From: Megalopta genalis
Taxonomy: Eukaryota; Arthropoda; Insecta; Hymenoptera; Halictidae
NCBI RefSeq assembly: GCF_051020955.1
Contig: NC_135019.1
Span: forward strand, 12,111,501-12,175,500
Length of the DNA stretch: 64,000 nucleotides
Direction: 5' to 3'
The notes beneath the pieces are model-generated. The model saw nothing but the letters and a program-made list of their open reading frames with translations, had not been told where the DNA came from and ran no database searches. Positions 22,701-32,225 of this stretch are shown one piece after another (position 1 is the first letter of the stretch; every line of letters starts with the position of its first letter). Made by a program: the position numbers and the translations under genes.

Positions 22701-25700
22701 AAATCGGAAACAGCGAAAAGATTAAAGGAAACGAAGAACGTTCGCGTTCCTGAATGTTCAGCTGATTAAAATGATTACGAAAACGAATAAAATTGTACAC
22801 TTGGTTCGTTCGTCTTGCTATTAATACGGGCAATTTTTATTTTGCATAAAGATACCGCGGTCTAGTTATTATAATAACGTCAACGGCGCGATACTTGCAT
22901 GAGGTTCCCTTCCAGCTTCCTCGCGGTCCAAGTGAAGTTCAATTTCTCCGCGACGATCAGAAACAGCTGCACTTCGATGCCATCGAATCCTAATTTCATG
23001 ATCGATTAAACGGTTCGACGTGATTAAAGGAGACGATATTTACCGCGGTCCGTTAGGTAAACGTCCTTTTCTCGGCTGTCGATGATCCTCTTCAGAGGAT
23101 GTTTCCAAATCGTCATCGGTGGTCGATGGATGGTGGCGATCCGCAACTGTCTGCCGCGAAAATTGAAGTGCTCGTAGTTGTGCCCCATTTCTTCGTACCT
23201 GTTTGTCCAGAAAATCATTTTACGTCGCTATCAGCCCGCGGATGTTTTCGCATTTGCATGCTTTTTTACAATATAAGTGGACCAATGAGACCTGGACAGA
23301 ATTTAGGTGTCGCGATTAGGCGACTTCAAAGATATATTTTTTTCATAGATATATCGAAGATATATGTTTTGTGTATTTCTGTTTAAAAATATATATACAG
23401 TATATTGCTGCATATATTTTTAAACATAAATACACAAAACATATATCTTTGAAATTATTTGCATATGTTTTGCATATTTATGTTCAAAAACATATGTAAT
23501 ATACTGCACTTATCTATGATGCTTATCTATATTGCTTATCTCGTTGAATTAATTTAGTATATTAGTCAGCACTTGTATCATAACCGGATCATAGTAGTAG
23601 CAGTTATCAATACGATGCTGAATATACACAGTGGTTTACGAAAGTAATCGTTACACCTTTTAAAATTTTTCAATGAATTTTTCGAAACCGAACTAAATAA
23701 CTTGAATCTTTTTTTAGATGATAGAAGGACTAGTTTATATACTAGACGATGGCTAAAAAGCTTCTTTTTTTAAATTTTACTATTACTCGGAATGACTAAT
23801 TTAATTTTTTTAATTTTACTATTAATGAAAGTTAAAAACACTCGTTTCTTTTACTTTTTTATCCGAGCCTATAAAAACTGCAGATTTCTTACAGCTTTTG
23901 CGATAAAACTGTGATATTTGCGATCTCTAATTTGTTGTAACTCATAACAACGTGAACCATTTTCGATAAAAGAGATAAAATATTTGTAAAACGAGAGATT
24001 TTTTTTTATGTTTTGTCATTCCAAATAATAGCAAAATTTAAAAAAAAAGCATTACAGTCATCATCTACTAAACTAGTCACTCTATCATCTAAAAAAAAAT
24101 TCAAGTCATTCAAGTTCGGTTTTAAAATAGTTATTGCGTTTTAACCTTTTGCACTCGAGTGGCGACTCCGAGGCGCCATTAAAAATTGTTATGTCGCGTT
24201 TCAAAATAATTTTATGAATAAAATTTGTTTATATTCAAAGAACCGTTGAAAGCGTAACTGTTGCATGAGTCGCAAAATTCAATTGCATATATTCGAAATG
24301 CATTATGTTATATAAAATGGAAAAAACCGTGGATCGGGAGAACTGTTTTAAATTTTGCGTCGATTTGGGCTTCGAGTGCAAAGGGTTAAAAGGTGTACGA
24401 ACATGTTTGTATGCCACCAACGAACCACGTTGCCAAAGCATTGTATCGACAATTGAACATCAACAGCGGAGAAAATTAGAACGTTTAACCCTTTGCACAG
24501 GAGTGGCGACCTCGAGGCGCCATTAAAAATTATGTCACGTCTCGAAATAATTTTACTAATGAAAATTTGTTTATATTTAAAGAGCCGTTGAAAGCGTAAC
24601 TGTTGCATGGCTCACAACATTCAATGCCATGTGCACAAAATGCACTGGAGGTCGTATGAAATGGAAAAACCGTGGGTCGGAAGAACTGTTTTAAATTTTG
24701 CGTCGATTTGGGCTTCGAGTGCAAAGGGTTAAAAGGTGTACGAACATGTTTGTATGCCACCAACGAACCACGTTGCCAAAGCATTGTATCGACAATTGAA
24801 CATCAGCAGCGGAGAAAATTAGAACGTTTAACCCTTTGCACAGGAGTGGCGACCTCGAGGCGCCATTAAAAATGATGTCACGTCTCGAAATAATTTTACT
24901 AATGAAAATTTGTTTATATTGTTATATTTGTTTATATTTATATGAAATGGAAAAACCGTGGGTCGGGAGAACTGTTTGAAATTTTCCGGTAATTCGGCTT
25001 CGAGTGCAAAGGGTGTTGATTTTCGAAAAACTCGTACAACGACGTCCGTCTCGAAAGAAGTCTCCTGAAAACTGGTCCACCTATCCGGCGCGTACCTGTC
25101 AACTTTGGCGAACAGTCGCGGCTTCAAGTAGTTCTCAGCCAGCTTCCAAATCCCCGAAACAGAGACGACGTTCACGTTCGCCGTTTCGTATACGGAGTCC
25201 TCGAGGATGGCGGAATCGTCGGAAGTCTGGTTGTTCACTACGACAAGGATCTCCGTTTTCCATGTCAGCGACGGTATTCTACGCGGGAGGCGGGGGGGGG
25301 GGAAACGATCGATTAAATTACGGTGGATCCGCCGTTTTATCCGTTGTCATACTTCTCGATCAGTCTCAGGATTTCGTCGTCGCTCGATCCCAGCAAGAAG
25401 TATCCGTCGCATTCGTAGGTGCTTCGCCTCAAGAGGTACTCGTACGGATAGACACTCCTGAATTGACTGAACAGTGCGACCGCGTCTCCGAGCGGGGCTG
25501 AAGAAAATTCTTGAATCAATAAGCGTCGGCGAAGCTTCGAAACCCCTCGCGCTACCGATAGGAAAAATTATTTGGCTGACCGGAGAAACATTTACGGTGA
25601 AATTCTCCCCGATGTTCCTTCAACCGGCAAACGAAAATGAACAATCTGGGAAGAGGAGATGCGATTATTCGTGCCTCGAGGTTCATTTTCATAGCTGCCG

Positions 25701-26499
25701 ATTGTAACAACAATTATAAAAACGAAGTGCAAGGCTTCCCAAATTGTCCATTTTGGTTTACGAGCTGATGGAAAATTAGGGAGAATTTTAGAAAGAACAA
25801 ATTTCAAGTGAAACGTGATTCGCGCTAATTTGTAATTAATTTAATCTTTGCGCTAGTCTATATCAACCCTTCGCACTCGAGCGTTGACTCTGGAGCAGCA
25901 CTGAAAATCGTAACCAAAATAATTCTTACACTTCGATATTTGTTTATCCTTAAAAAAAAAAACTGTTAAAAGTGCAATCGCTATATAAAACACAAAATTC
26001 AATTTCATATGCATAAAATGCAATGAATCATGTAAAATGGGAATACTGTAGGTCAGAAGAATTACATATATTGGGTTCAAAGTTAAAAATGGCTTCGAGT
26101 GCAAAGGGTTAAGAAGAGTCGACACTTTTTTCTATCCGATAAGAAGAATGACGTCGCCGTAGAATTGTTGATATTAATCGTGCACATCCAAGGATTTCGA
26201 CAAATTCGAGCAACGATTGTCGCAAACATTTTCTTCAATTTTTACCGCCTAGAAAAATCTCCAGAAGATCACCCCGCAAGACTTTAATTCATATTTTTCT
26301 GAATTCACAAAAGGATACACCCCTACCAACCACTAAAGAAAACGTTGCAGCACCCAGAGAAGGGGAACGACAGTTCGACCATAATCTGAAAGTCCTCGTC
26401 AGAGATCCAAGATTTGCTCTCGAGCGCAAGCAGGTCGCTTCGAATGGCCAGCGCAGGGAGAACAGCTTCGATGATGCATAGCGCGAGGATCCGCGTCAT
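16687..26499 (-). CDS. Divergent ionotropic receptor (IR) chemoreceptor
   Basis: Thirteen exons on the minus strand with agreeing phases: 26331-26499, 25353-25497, 25096-25278, 23044-23198, 22899-22989, 21942-22005, 20773-21013, 19645-19828, 19449-19539, 18262-18417, 17363-17415, 17223-17298, 16687-17067; about 662 aa. Signal peptide MTRILALCIIEAVLPALA. S1 begins near residue 180 (LRIATIHRPPMTIW, then GFDGIEVQLFLIVAEKLNFT, INGSWEGGIIGMLY, ADIAIGSIMVT). M1 is about 322-345 (VWYLLILAIVLLSSY); M3 about 382-403, with AYCSSLAARLA where glutamate receptors have SYTANL; M4 about 580-605 (LGLMPLAAGFLLLFLG), preceded by SLKETGIVDWHLND. The order and short cytoplasmic tail fit insect IRs, cation channels of sensory neurons; the ligand is unknown. 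Intron 5 appears to start with GC. The exon 1 donor (26331) and the small exon at 17363-17415 are the least certain parts. Introns are loaded with MITEs. Confidence 0.9.
17548..18088. mobile_element. Family C MITE copy 2, in a receptor intron
   Basis: TGTCCCAAAAATGTCTCGC on the left and GCGAGACATTTTTGGGACAC on the right. Arms ACGAGTTATTAACGAAAAAC and its inverse flank a GC-rich core with about three units of CCGCTGGCGCCGTTGGCTCG. It lies between receptor exons 10 and 11. Confidence 0.88.
18402..18564. repeat. 82-bp tandem duplication carrying a splice acceptor
   Basis: GCATCGAATATGGATCCTGC at 18402 recurs as GCATCGAATACGGATCCTGC at 18484, with the next 60 bp also repeated. On the minus strand each copy presents TTTTCGCAG followed by GATCC. 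The gene-proximal copy is the acceptor of receptor exon 10; the other would read into a stop after about ten codons. Confidence 0.9.
18775..19440. repeat. 167-bp tandem array, 4 units, in receptor intron 9
   Basis: CTTGAAATTTG or close variants occur at 18775, 18942, 19109 and 19276, exactly 167 bp apart. Every unit has a GACGAGTATACTCGTC-type palindrome and a second ACGAGTGTACTCGT. The array stops about 10 bp from the exon 9 donor at 19448. A partial, inverted relative lies at 31380-31515. Confidence 0.95.
21028..21895. mobile_element. Run of family A palindromic MITEs in receptor intron 6
   Basis: At least three head-to-tail copies (about 21028-21407, 21420-21637, 21648-21895), the first itself a partial double. 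Each has AATTGACGCTCAG ends, ATGGACAATTTGGAAAGA arms and CTCGTTTTTATAG-type centres. CACTGTATACAGAGAAGTATAGTG joins the copies, so the run probably grew by local duplication. Confidence 0.85.
22173..22390. mobile_element. Family A MITE, receptor intron 5
   Basis: ACAGTAAATTCTCCCCAATT at the left; ATTAGGGAGACTTTACTATA at the right. Long internal arms give a near-perfect hairpin of about 218 bp. Confidence 0.85.
22400..22600. mobile_element. Family A MITE, diverged, receptor intron 5
   Basis: TTCTCCCTAATTGACGCTCAG start and AGCGTCGATTAGCGAGAATT end; the left arm has lost part of its inner sequence. Confidence 0.7.
23354..23455. repeat. AT-rich hairpin in a receptor intron
   Basis: AAGATATATGTTTTGTGTAT is followed about 60 bp later by its inverse ATACACAAAACATATATCTT, with more pairing between (TTTAAAAATATATATAC). 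A perfect-looking stem of over 30 bp. Probably a MITE remnant. Confidence 0.75.
23625..24484. mobile_element. Foldback MITE, family E copy 2
   Basis: Shares CTTGAATCTTTTTTTAGATGATAG, the ATCCGAGCCTATA arm and the ending TAGTTATTGCGTTTTAA with copy 1 at 11270-11956. The right end is interrupted at TTAA by another MITE (24141-24389), after which AAAGGTGTACGAACATG continues, like AAAGCTACGCGAACACT in copy 1. Confidence 0.65.
24141..24389. mobile_element. TTAA piggyBac-like MITE, family F copy 1
   Basis: TTAACCTTTTGCACTCGAG at the left and CTTCGAGTGCAAAGGGTTAA at the right, a TTAA-flanked inverted end. Near-palindromic GGCGACTCCGAGGCGCC follows the left end. It is inserted in foldback family E. 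Confidence 0.85.
24485..24732. mobile_element. TTAA MITE, family F copy 2
   Basis: Same structure as the copy at 24141. With its 95-bp flank (24390-24484, again at 24733-24827) it forms a tandem duplication of about 344 bp, so it arose by duplication and not by a separate insertion. Confidence 0.85.
24828..25015. mobile_element. TTAA MITE, family F copy 3, internally deleted
   Basis: Left end TTAACCCTTTGCACAGGAG; right end CTTCGAGTGCAAAGGG without the final TTAA. The middle is shortened and TTGTTTATATT is repeated. It ends about 80 bp from receptor exon 3. Confidence 0.75.
25591..25790. mobile_element. Family A MITE, receptor intron 1
   Basis: GGTGAAATTCTCCCCGATG to ATTAGGGAGAATTT, with the inverted GGACAATTT-type arms (AATGAACAATCTGGGAAGAGG). 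A diverged copy. Confidence 0.75.
25863..26112. mobile_element. TTAA MITE, family F copy 4, receptor intron 1
   Basis: TCAACCCTTCGCACTCGAG at the left (TTAA mutated to TCAA), CTTCGAGTGCAAAGGGTTAA at the right. The centre is diverged from the other family F copies. Confidence 0.75.
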
Positions 26500-26734
26500 G
26501 ATGAACCATAATCCATGGGAACGAGTTCTTCCCTCGAGCAACCGAAACGTAGAAGCGACTTCTTCGAGAGCGATTTTATTATTTTCGAACGAACTGAAAC
26601 AAAACTGTTCAAAGAAACACAGGATGACGGCGCAGCCGGTTAATGCGAGCTGGCCAATCGCTGTGCCTTCGATTTGTTTTCGGGCATACCGTTCGCTTGA
26701 TCTGTATTTATCGAATAAAAGATATTGCGTTACC

Positions 26735-27466
26735 TTCTCCGAAAATAAACGAAACGTAGTAATAAACGGAATAGAAAAATTTAATATTACAACAAATATC
26801 GTGTGATCACTTCGCATCAGAAAAAAAAGGAAAGAACTTATGGGACACTCTAATACTTCCATCGCTCGTCATATTCGTATGCCGAGTAATTTGAATTGAC
26901 TGCTCATCTTCTCTAAACATAAACGAAACAAAATAATAAACGAAATAGAAAAATTTAATATTACAACAAATATCGTGTGATCACTTCGCATCAGAAAAAA
27001 AGGAAAGAACTTATGGGACACTCTAATACTTCCATCGCTCGTCATATTCGTATGCCGAGTAATTTGAATTGACTGCTTATCTTCTCTAAACATAAACGAA
27101 ACAGAAAAATTTAATATTACAACAAATATCGTGTGATCACTTCGCATCAGAAAAAAAAGGAAAGAACTTATGGGACACTCTAATACTTCCATCGCTCGTC
27201 ATATTCGTATACCGAGTAATTTGAATTGACTACTTATCTTCTCTAAACATAAACGAAACAAAATAATAAACGAAATAGAAAAATTTAATATTACAACAAA
27301 TATCGTGTGATCACTTCGCATCAGAAAAAAAAGGAAAGAACTTATGGCACACTCTAATACTTCCATCGCTCGTCATATTCGCATGCCGAGTAATTTGAAT
27401 TGACTACTCATCTTCTCTAAACATAAACGAAACAAAATAATAAACGAAATAGAAAAATGTAATATT
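26735..27466. repeat. Tandem array built from a mariner tail, about 4 units
   Basis: GGAAAGAACTTATGGGACAC recurs at 26829, 27002, 27159 and, with one change, 27333: periods about 173, 157 and 174. The same words, in the same order with the same following sequence (TAATACTTCCATCG, TCGTCATATTCG, CCGAGTAATT), form the right end and right flank of the mariner at 29761-29870. So the unit is a transposon end plus captured flank. It lies just upstream of the receptor ATG at 26499. Confidence 0.9.
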
Positions 27467-27469
27467 TCT

Positions 27470-28130
27470 TATTCGACAAATAGTTAGACAAATTACGCCC
27501 GAAAACGAACGAAAGGCACAGCAACTGGACAGGGTTGAAAAGCAAAGGAAACAAACGAACAAAGAAATCGCCCGAAAACAAACCAGAGTCGCAGCAATTG
27601 ATCTCTCCGCGGTAACCAGCTTCGCTAACCTAGGGTACTGGTTGCTCGAATAAGTGTCAAGGATCGTTCTCTTGAACGTAGTTCCCCCGATTTCGACCGC
27701 GAGGAGCTTTCCGTTCGAACGGAGTCCCGTTGCGGCATCGCGCAAACGCGGGCTCTCGCAATAATGTTTCCGGACGGTGTACGCGATTCGACACGGGGGG
27801 TTGCGACGGGGGGAATACACGCGGGGCGCGTGTGTATGCGTGCCGGTTGCGGTGCATACACAAGCGCGCGGTTTAACAGCAGCGAACGGTGCGCGGGCAC
27901 GAATGCTCAAGGTGCAGTTTGATGACGGATAAGCATTGCGATAAAGAAGCCGGCGTAAATAGAATTATAGCCCGCGGCCGACGGCAAATGTAATTACGCG
28001 CGGAGCCTCGGGGCATTTTCGACGAGCTTCCGTATCGCTGGCGGTGTTTCTCCTTTCGTTGTCAGTCGTCGTAAATATATCATATCGACTGTCCTAATTC
28101 GAAACGCGTGCCACGCTTTCCGATAGATCT
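27470..28130. other. CpG-rich DNA upstream of the receptor gene
   Basis: GC- and CpG-rich with GTGTGTATGCGTG stretches near 27825. Minus-strand frames at 27404-27910 look compositional. It could be a promoter region for the minus-strand receptor or for the plus-strand dehydrogenase, whose first exon is missing; I found no start codon and donor that join in phase. Confidence 0.35.
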
Positions 28131-28340
28131 ACGGTAATGTCTAGAGAATCGACGTAATCGATTGTACACAAGAATGGGCAATTTGGGAATAGGAGATACG
28201 ATTATCCGAGCGTTGCGGTTCGTTTTTATAGTCTCGTATTGTCGAATAACTGTAAGAACGGTAGCTGCAGGGCTCGAATAATCGTATCTCCTCTTTCCAA
28301 ATTGTCCATTTTTGTGGACGATCTGAGCGTGCGAAATAAA
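28131..28340. mobile_element. Family A MITE copy
   Basis: GGTAATGTCTAGAGAATCGACG at the left, inner arms AATGGGCAATTTGGGAATAGG and CTCCTCTTTCCAAATTGTCC, right end GATCTGAGCGTGCG. The right terminus is decayed. Confidence 0.75.
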
Positions 28341-28530
28341 AAATTGTCTGCGTCGACCGCTAGATGAAGAAGTTGTACGCGATAGAACAGTATCTTTAAG
28401 TGCTTCAAATATTTCCACTGTTCCGGATCTGATCTGCTCTGTATTTGTGTCGTAAATGCGCAAAATCCGCGGTCTATTATTCGTCGCCGTGACTTCAATT
28501 CCCGACGTTGCTTCTCGTAACTGTCCGAAA

Positions 28531-29824
28531 ACCAACAGTGTCCCATAAGTTCTTTCCGCGCCGCGCTACGCGAATGACTCTAACTGATTGTGTTTATATG
28601 CATAAACACGTAGGCTTATCTCTTGGCTATTTAGGGTATCGGTTTCAGTCGTCCCAGAGCTCTCGTAGAGTATGTTTCGTTGGTGACAAAGTTCCTTATC
28701 AAAGTTTTTCTGCGCCGTTCGATATGAATAGCCAAAATAAGCACATTTGCGGCATGTTATGCTTCATTGCTTTAAAAAAAGTGATAGGGCAAAGGACACT
28801 GCAAACGAGATTTGTACCGTTTACAGTGAATGGTTCTACGACTATTAGAACAGTCCGCAATTGGTTTGAGAGATTTAGAGCTGGCAATTTCGATTTGAAA
28901 GACGAAGACCGCAGCGGCCGTCCAACAACGACGGATGCGGACCTTACCAAAGATATGCTCGCTGAAAATCCGCGATATAGTGTGCGCGAGATAGCGGATA
29001 CCACTAACATACCCAGGACAACGGTACATAAGCATTTAATCGAGATGGGATATGTGAATCGATTCGGAGTTCCACACCGTCGATAGGTGTTGACACCAGC
29101 CTTATGAACCGCGTCTCTACGTGCGATTTGCTTCTCCAACGACGTGGAAGAAATCCTTTCCTAAAGAGGCTTGTCACTGGAGACGAGACTTGTATTTTAT
29201 ACCAAAATGTGCATCGAAAACGAACTTGGTCAAAAGGAAATAGTCCCTCAATTGTTGCGAAGCCAGGACTTCGTCCGAAGAAAGTTCTTTCGTGCGTTTG
29301 GTGGGACTGGAAAGGCGTAGTCTACTACGAGCTCCTTCCTCAAGGTGAAACGATCAATTCGGCTAAATATTGTAATCAACTCGACGAATTGAAAGCCGCC
29401 ATAGTAGAAAAACGGCCAGAATTGGCGAACCGATGCGGCGTCGTTTTTCATCGCGACAACGCGAAACCGCGTGTTGCGTTGTTCGTAAGACAAAAATTAT
29501 TGCAGTTCGATTGGAACGTTCTACCTCATCCTCCGTACTCCCCAGACATTGCTCCATCCGATTATTAGTTGTTCTTCTCGTTAAAAAATTCTCTCCGTGA
29601 AAACGGTTTAAATTCGTAAGCGAAATAAAAACGCACCTTGAACAATATTTTGCAAATAAACCTCGACAATCTTGGAAAGACGGCATAACGAGGCTTCCTG
29701 AAAGATGAAAGAAGGTAATAGAGCAGAACGGTTCATATATAATTCGATAAATCAACCTTAAACAACAAATATCGTGTAATCACTTCGCATCAGACAAAAG
29801 GAAAGAACTTATGGGACACCCTAA
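28531..29824 (+). mobile_element. Inactive mariner (Tc1/mariner) transposon
   Basis: About 1.29 kb, the usual mariner size. Inverted ends TGTCCCATAAGTTCTTTCC (from 28539) and GGAAAGAACTTATGGGACA (29800-29818). The right end continues CCCTAA before TA, a normal mariner terminus and target; the left end has lost the matching outer six bases (CCAACAG in their place). The transposase inside is broken. Confidence 0.93.
28726..29568 (+). pseudogene. Mariner transposase pseudogene
   Basis: The N-terminal half opens near the ATG at 28726 and shows RTVRNWFERFRAGNFDLKDE, DRSGRP and the helix-turn-helix YSVREIADTTNIPRTTVHKH, ending with a stop at 29086 in place of the usual VPH-L linker. The C-terminal half (about 29104-29568) has the catalytic motifs in order: VTGDETC (first D), FHRDNAKP (second D), YSPDIAPSDY (third D). 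A stop codon follows SDY where a residue and LF normally come. The stops and shift make it non-functional. The enzyme class cuts and pastes at TA. Confidence 0.93.
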
Positions 29825-29879
29825 TACTTTCATCGTTCGTCATATTCGCGTGCCGAGTAATTCGAATTGACTACTCGCG

Positions 29880-30900
29880 GTGCGCGTTTCGCTTCTCGTT
29901 GTTCGGCTCGTCGTTATCTTAACCGTTACTCTTGTAATGAACGAGTTTTATTCATACCCTCGCAGAAGTTACCGCTTTACGATCGTCGATCGCTGTCGCT
30001 TATTTCCTAAACGAGCAACGACGGTCAGGCTTATCTCACCTAAAGCTCGAACCGGGTGTTAAAACTTGTCGTTAGCATTGCAAAAGATACCGCTATCGAT
30101 AATGCCGATCTATCGATGAATTCTACACGTTCGACGCACGGAACCGCGTTGACTTTATCAACCCTCTCGAATGCAGTCAAGACATCGTGTCTTGCAATTA
30201 CAGTCGAGTACGACACGTTTATACTGCCGTTTTTTATGTCGCGACTCGTTACAAATAGCAAACAGCTCGACCGGCTGGTAAAGAGCTACATTGTAACACT
30301 GTTGTGCACGATGTTTACCATGCCGATAACGCGAGATCGTTTACACGAAAATATATAAATTGTTCCGATACAGCCGATAAGGGCTCTTTCGTCACGTATG
30401 CACCATGATGACACCGCCGCGATTACGTTACACGAGCGACGCGCGACACACTGTGTCCATAGAATGTCGACGCTATTTATCTGCACGATATAAATTTGCC
30501 ACCATCGACAAATATTATTCCGGTCAGTGTATCTCTCTGCTCCTCCTGGACCACACTAAGTGTCTCTTTGAACGTTGTTGCATCTACCACAGTGGTTTCC
30601 GATCGTGGGCGCGTGTCGTCTTTGACGAGAATATACCGGGCGACGTGGACCCACCGCATTCCAAACGTGCATCTTCCGTCATGAGCCTAATCGTTTATCG
30701 CAACACGTTCGTCGCTCTCAAAGGTGCCGATTCAACAATGAATTCACGATATTTATTTATATATTTAGTCTGATATAACCGTGCGCGTATTCTCTCGACT
30801 GACTAACGCATTATCTACGGCAGTTGTTCAATCGTTTGTTTAACGCTAAACCTATCGTGACGATCATTTCGAACGGTTGCACATTCTTTATTTTAGGATT
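29880..30900. other. Unidentified moderately GC region with broken frames
   Basis: No repeat or gene recognised. The minus strand has two same-frame stretches (30286-30486, 30040-30261) separated by one stop, and a third in another frame (30477-30659). The plus strand has a 122-codon frame at 30405-30773. None matches a family I can name. It might hold the missing 5' exon of the dehydrogenase or a decayed insertion. Confidence 0.3.
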
Positions 30901-30908
30901 ATTGATGT

Positions 30909-31337
30909 TGGGTGCCCCGAAAATGTCTCGCAATCCGGAAATGGCGGGTTCCTCGGATCATTTGAAGCAACTTTTTCCTTTACAAAAATTTTCTCCGAGC
31001 CACCGTTAACGAGTTATTAACGAAAAACAGTGACCAATAAGAATCAAGTACGGCTGACGCGAGGCGGCCCAGCTAACCAGTGCACGAAGCCCAGTTCCGC
31101 TCCTTGGCTCGGTCGCCTCGCGCCAGCTGAGCTGGGATTCGACCGCTGCTCGACCGCTGGCGCCGTTGGCTCGGCCACCTCGCGGCAGCTGATCTCGCCT
31201 CTCATTGGTCACGGTTTTTCGTTAATAACTCGTGAACGGTGTCTCGGAGAAAATTTTTGTAAAGGAAGAAGTTGCTTCAAATGACCCGGGGAACCCGCCA
31301 CTTTCGGATTGCGAGACATTTTTGGGACACCCTGTAT
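30909..31337. mobile_element. Family C MITE copy 3
   Basis: GGTGCCCCGAAAATGTCTCGC at the left, GCGAGACATTTTTGGGACAC then CCTGTATA at the right; arms TAACGAGTTATTAACG / CGTTAATAACTCGTGAACG. The core has only about one unit of the CCGCTGGCGCCGTTGG repeat. Confidence 0.88.
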
Positions 31338-31379
31338 AGATTCTTATGTAGGAAATGATCGAACAGATTTACCAATTTG

Positions 31380-31515
31380 TGCACACACTGTTAGAGCACT
31401 GGTGAAATTGTAATTTTAACGAAAACAAAAACAGATTCGCAAATTTCAAGATGTTTGGAATATTTTGGGCCAGATCAGAATGGAACAAAGAAATAAAAAG
31501 TATTAATAATTAAAT
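31380..31515 (-). repeat. Diverged relative of the 167-bp receptor-intron repeat
   Basis: The minus strand carries AAACATCTTGAAATTTGCG and TTAAAATTACAATTTC, matching 18765-18835 at the start of the 167-bp array. Outside the array it is single-copy and lacks the palindrome. Confidence 0.65.
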
Positions 31516-31753
31516 TCGTGCGTTCTCATATGCACTGACTGAAACAGCTTATCGGTTCGCATAACGAATTTATTTATGTGCCAGTCTTGAATTTTTAACT
31601 TTTACAAGTATTCGATTTTTCCTCCGTTTTGCGTTTATTATGCAGTATATATTAATGTTAAGTGGGTAAGTGAGTATCAGTAATAAAATTGTTAATTTTA
31701 TAAAATAAAACCGTCATTTTTATTCAATTCATTGCTTGATTCTCCCGCCACAT

Positions 31754-32052
31754 ACAGGGTGTCCCAAAAATATGGAGATGAGGAAATGAGGATTCCTGAG
31801 GTCATTCGAAGTAACTTTTTCTATAATGAGCAGCTCTGTTTACGAATTATAAAGGTTAAATTGAACTGACCAATAAGAGGCGAGGTCGAAGCGCACGAAG
31901 CCCAGTTCCGCTCATTGGCTCGCCGTCTCGTTGGTCGCTGTTTTTTTGTTAAAGAATGCCACGGATTGCATTTTCTTTAAGAAAAAAGTTACTTCAAATG
32001 ACCTCAGGAACGCCTGACTTCCGGGTTGCGAGACATTTTTTGGACACCTTGA
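31754..32052. mobile_element. Family C MITE copy 4, short
   Basis: CAGGGTGTCCCAAAAATATG at the left, GCGAGACATTTTTTGGACACC at the right. The core is mostly deleted and retains CACGAAGCCCAGTTCCGCTC. Confidence 0.8.
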
Positions 32053-32225
32053 ATAAGTGCGCGCTCTGAAAAGGAGGCGCCACAGCTAACTGGTTAAAGA
32101 TCAACAAACGGGAATCGCTTCCGGTGCTTAGACTTAGCGTTAATCACAGCCTGAATCGATCGATATGTCCTCGTTCGACCTAGCGTTAATCACAGACAAT
32201 TAACACGCTTTATTCGATCGTCCAG

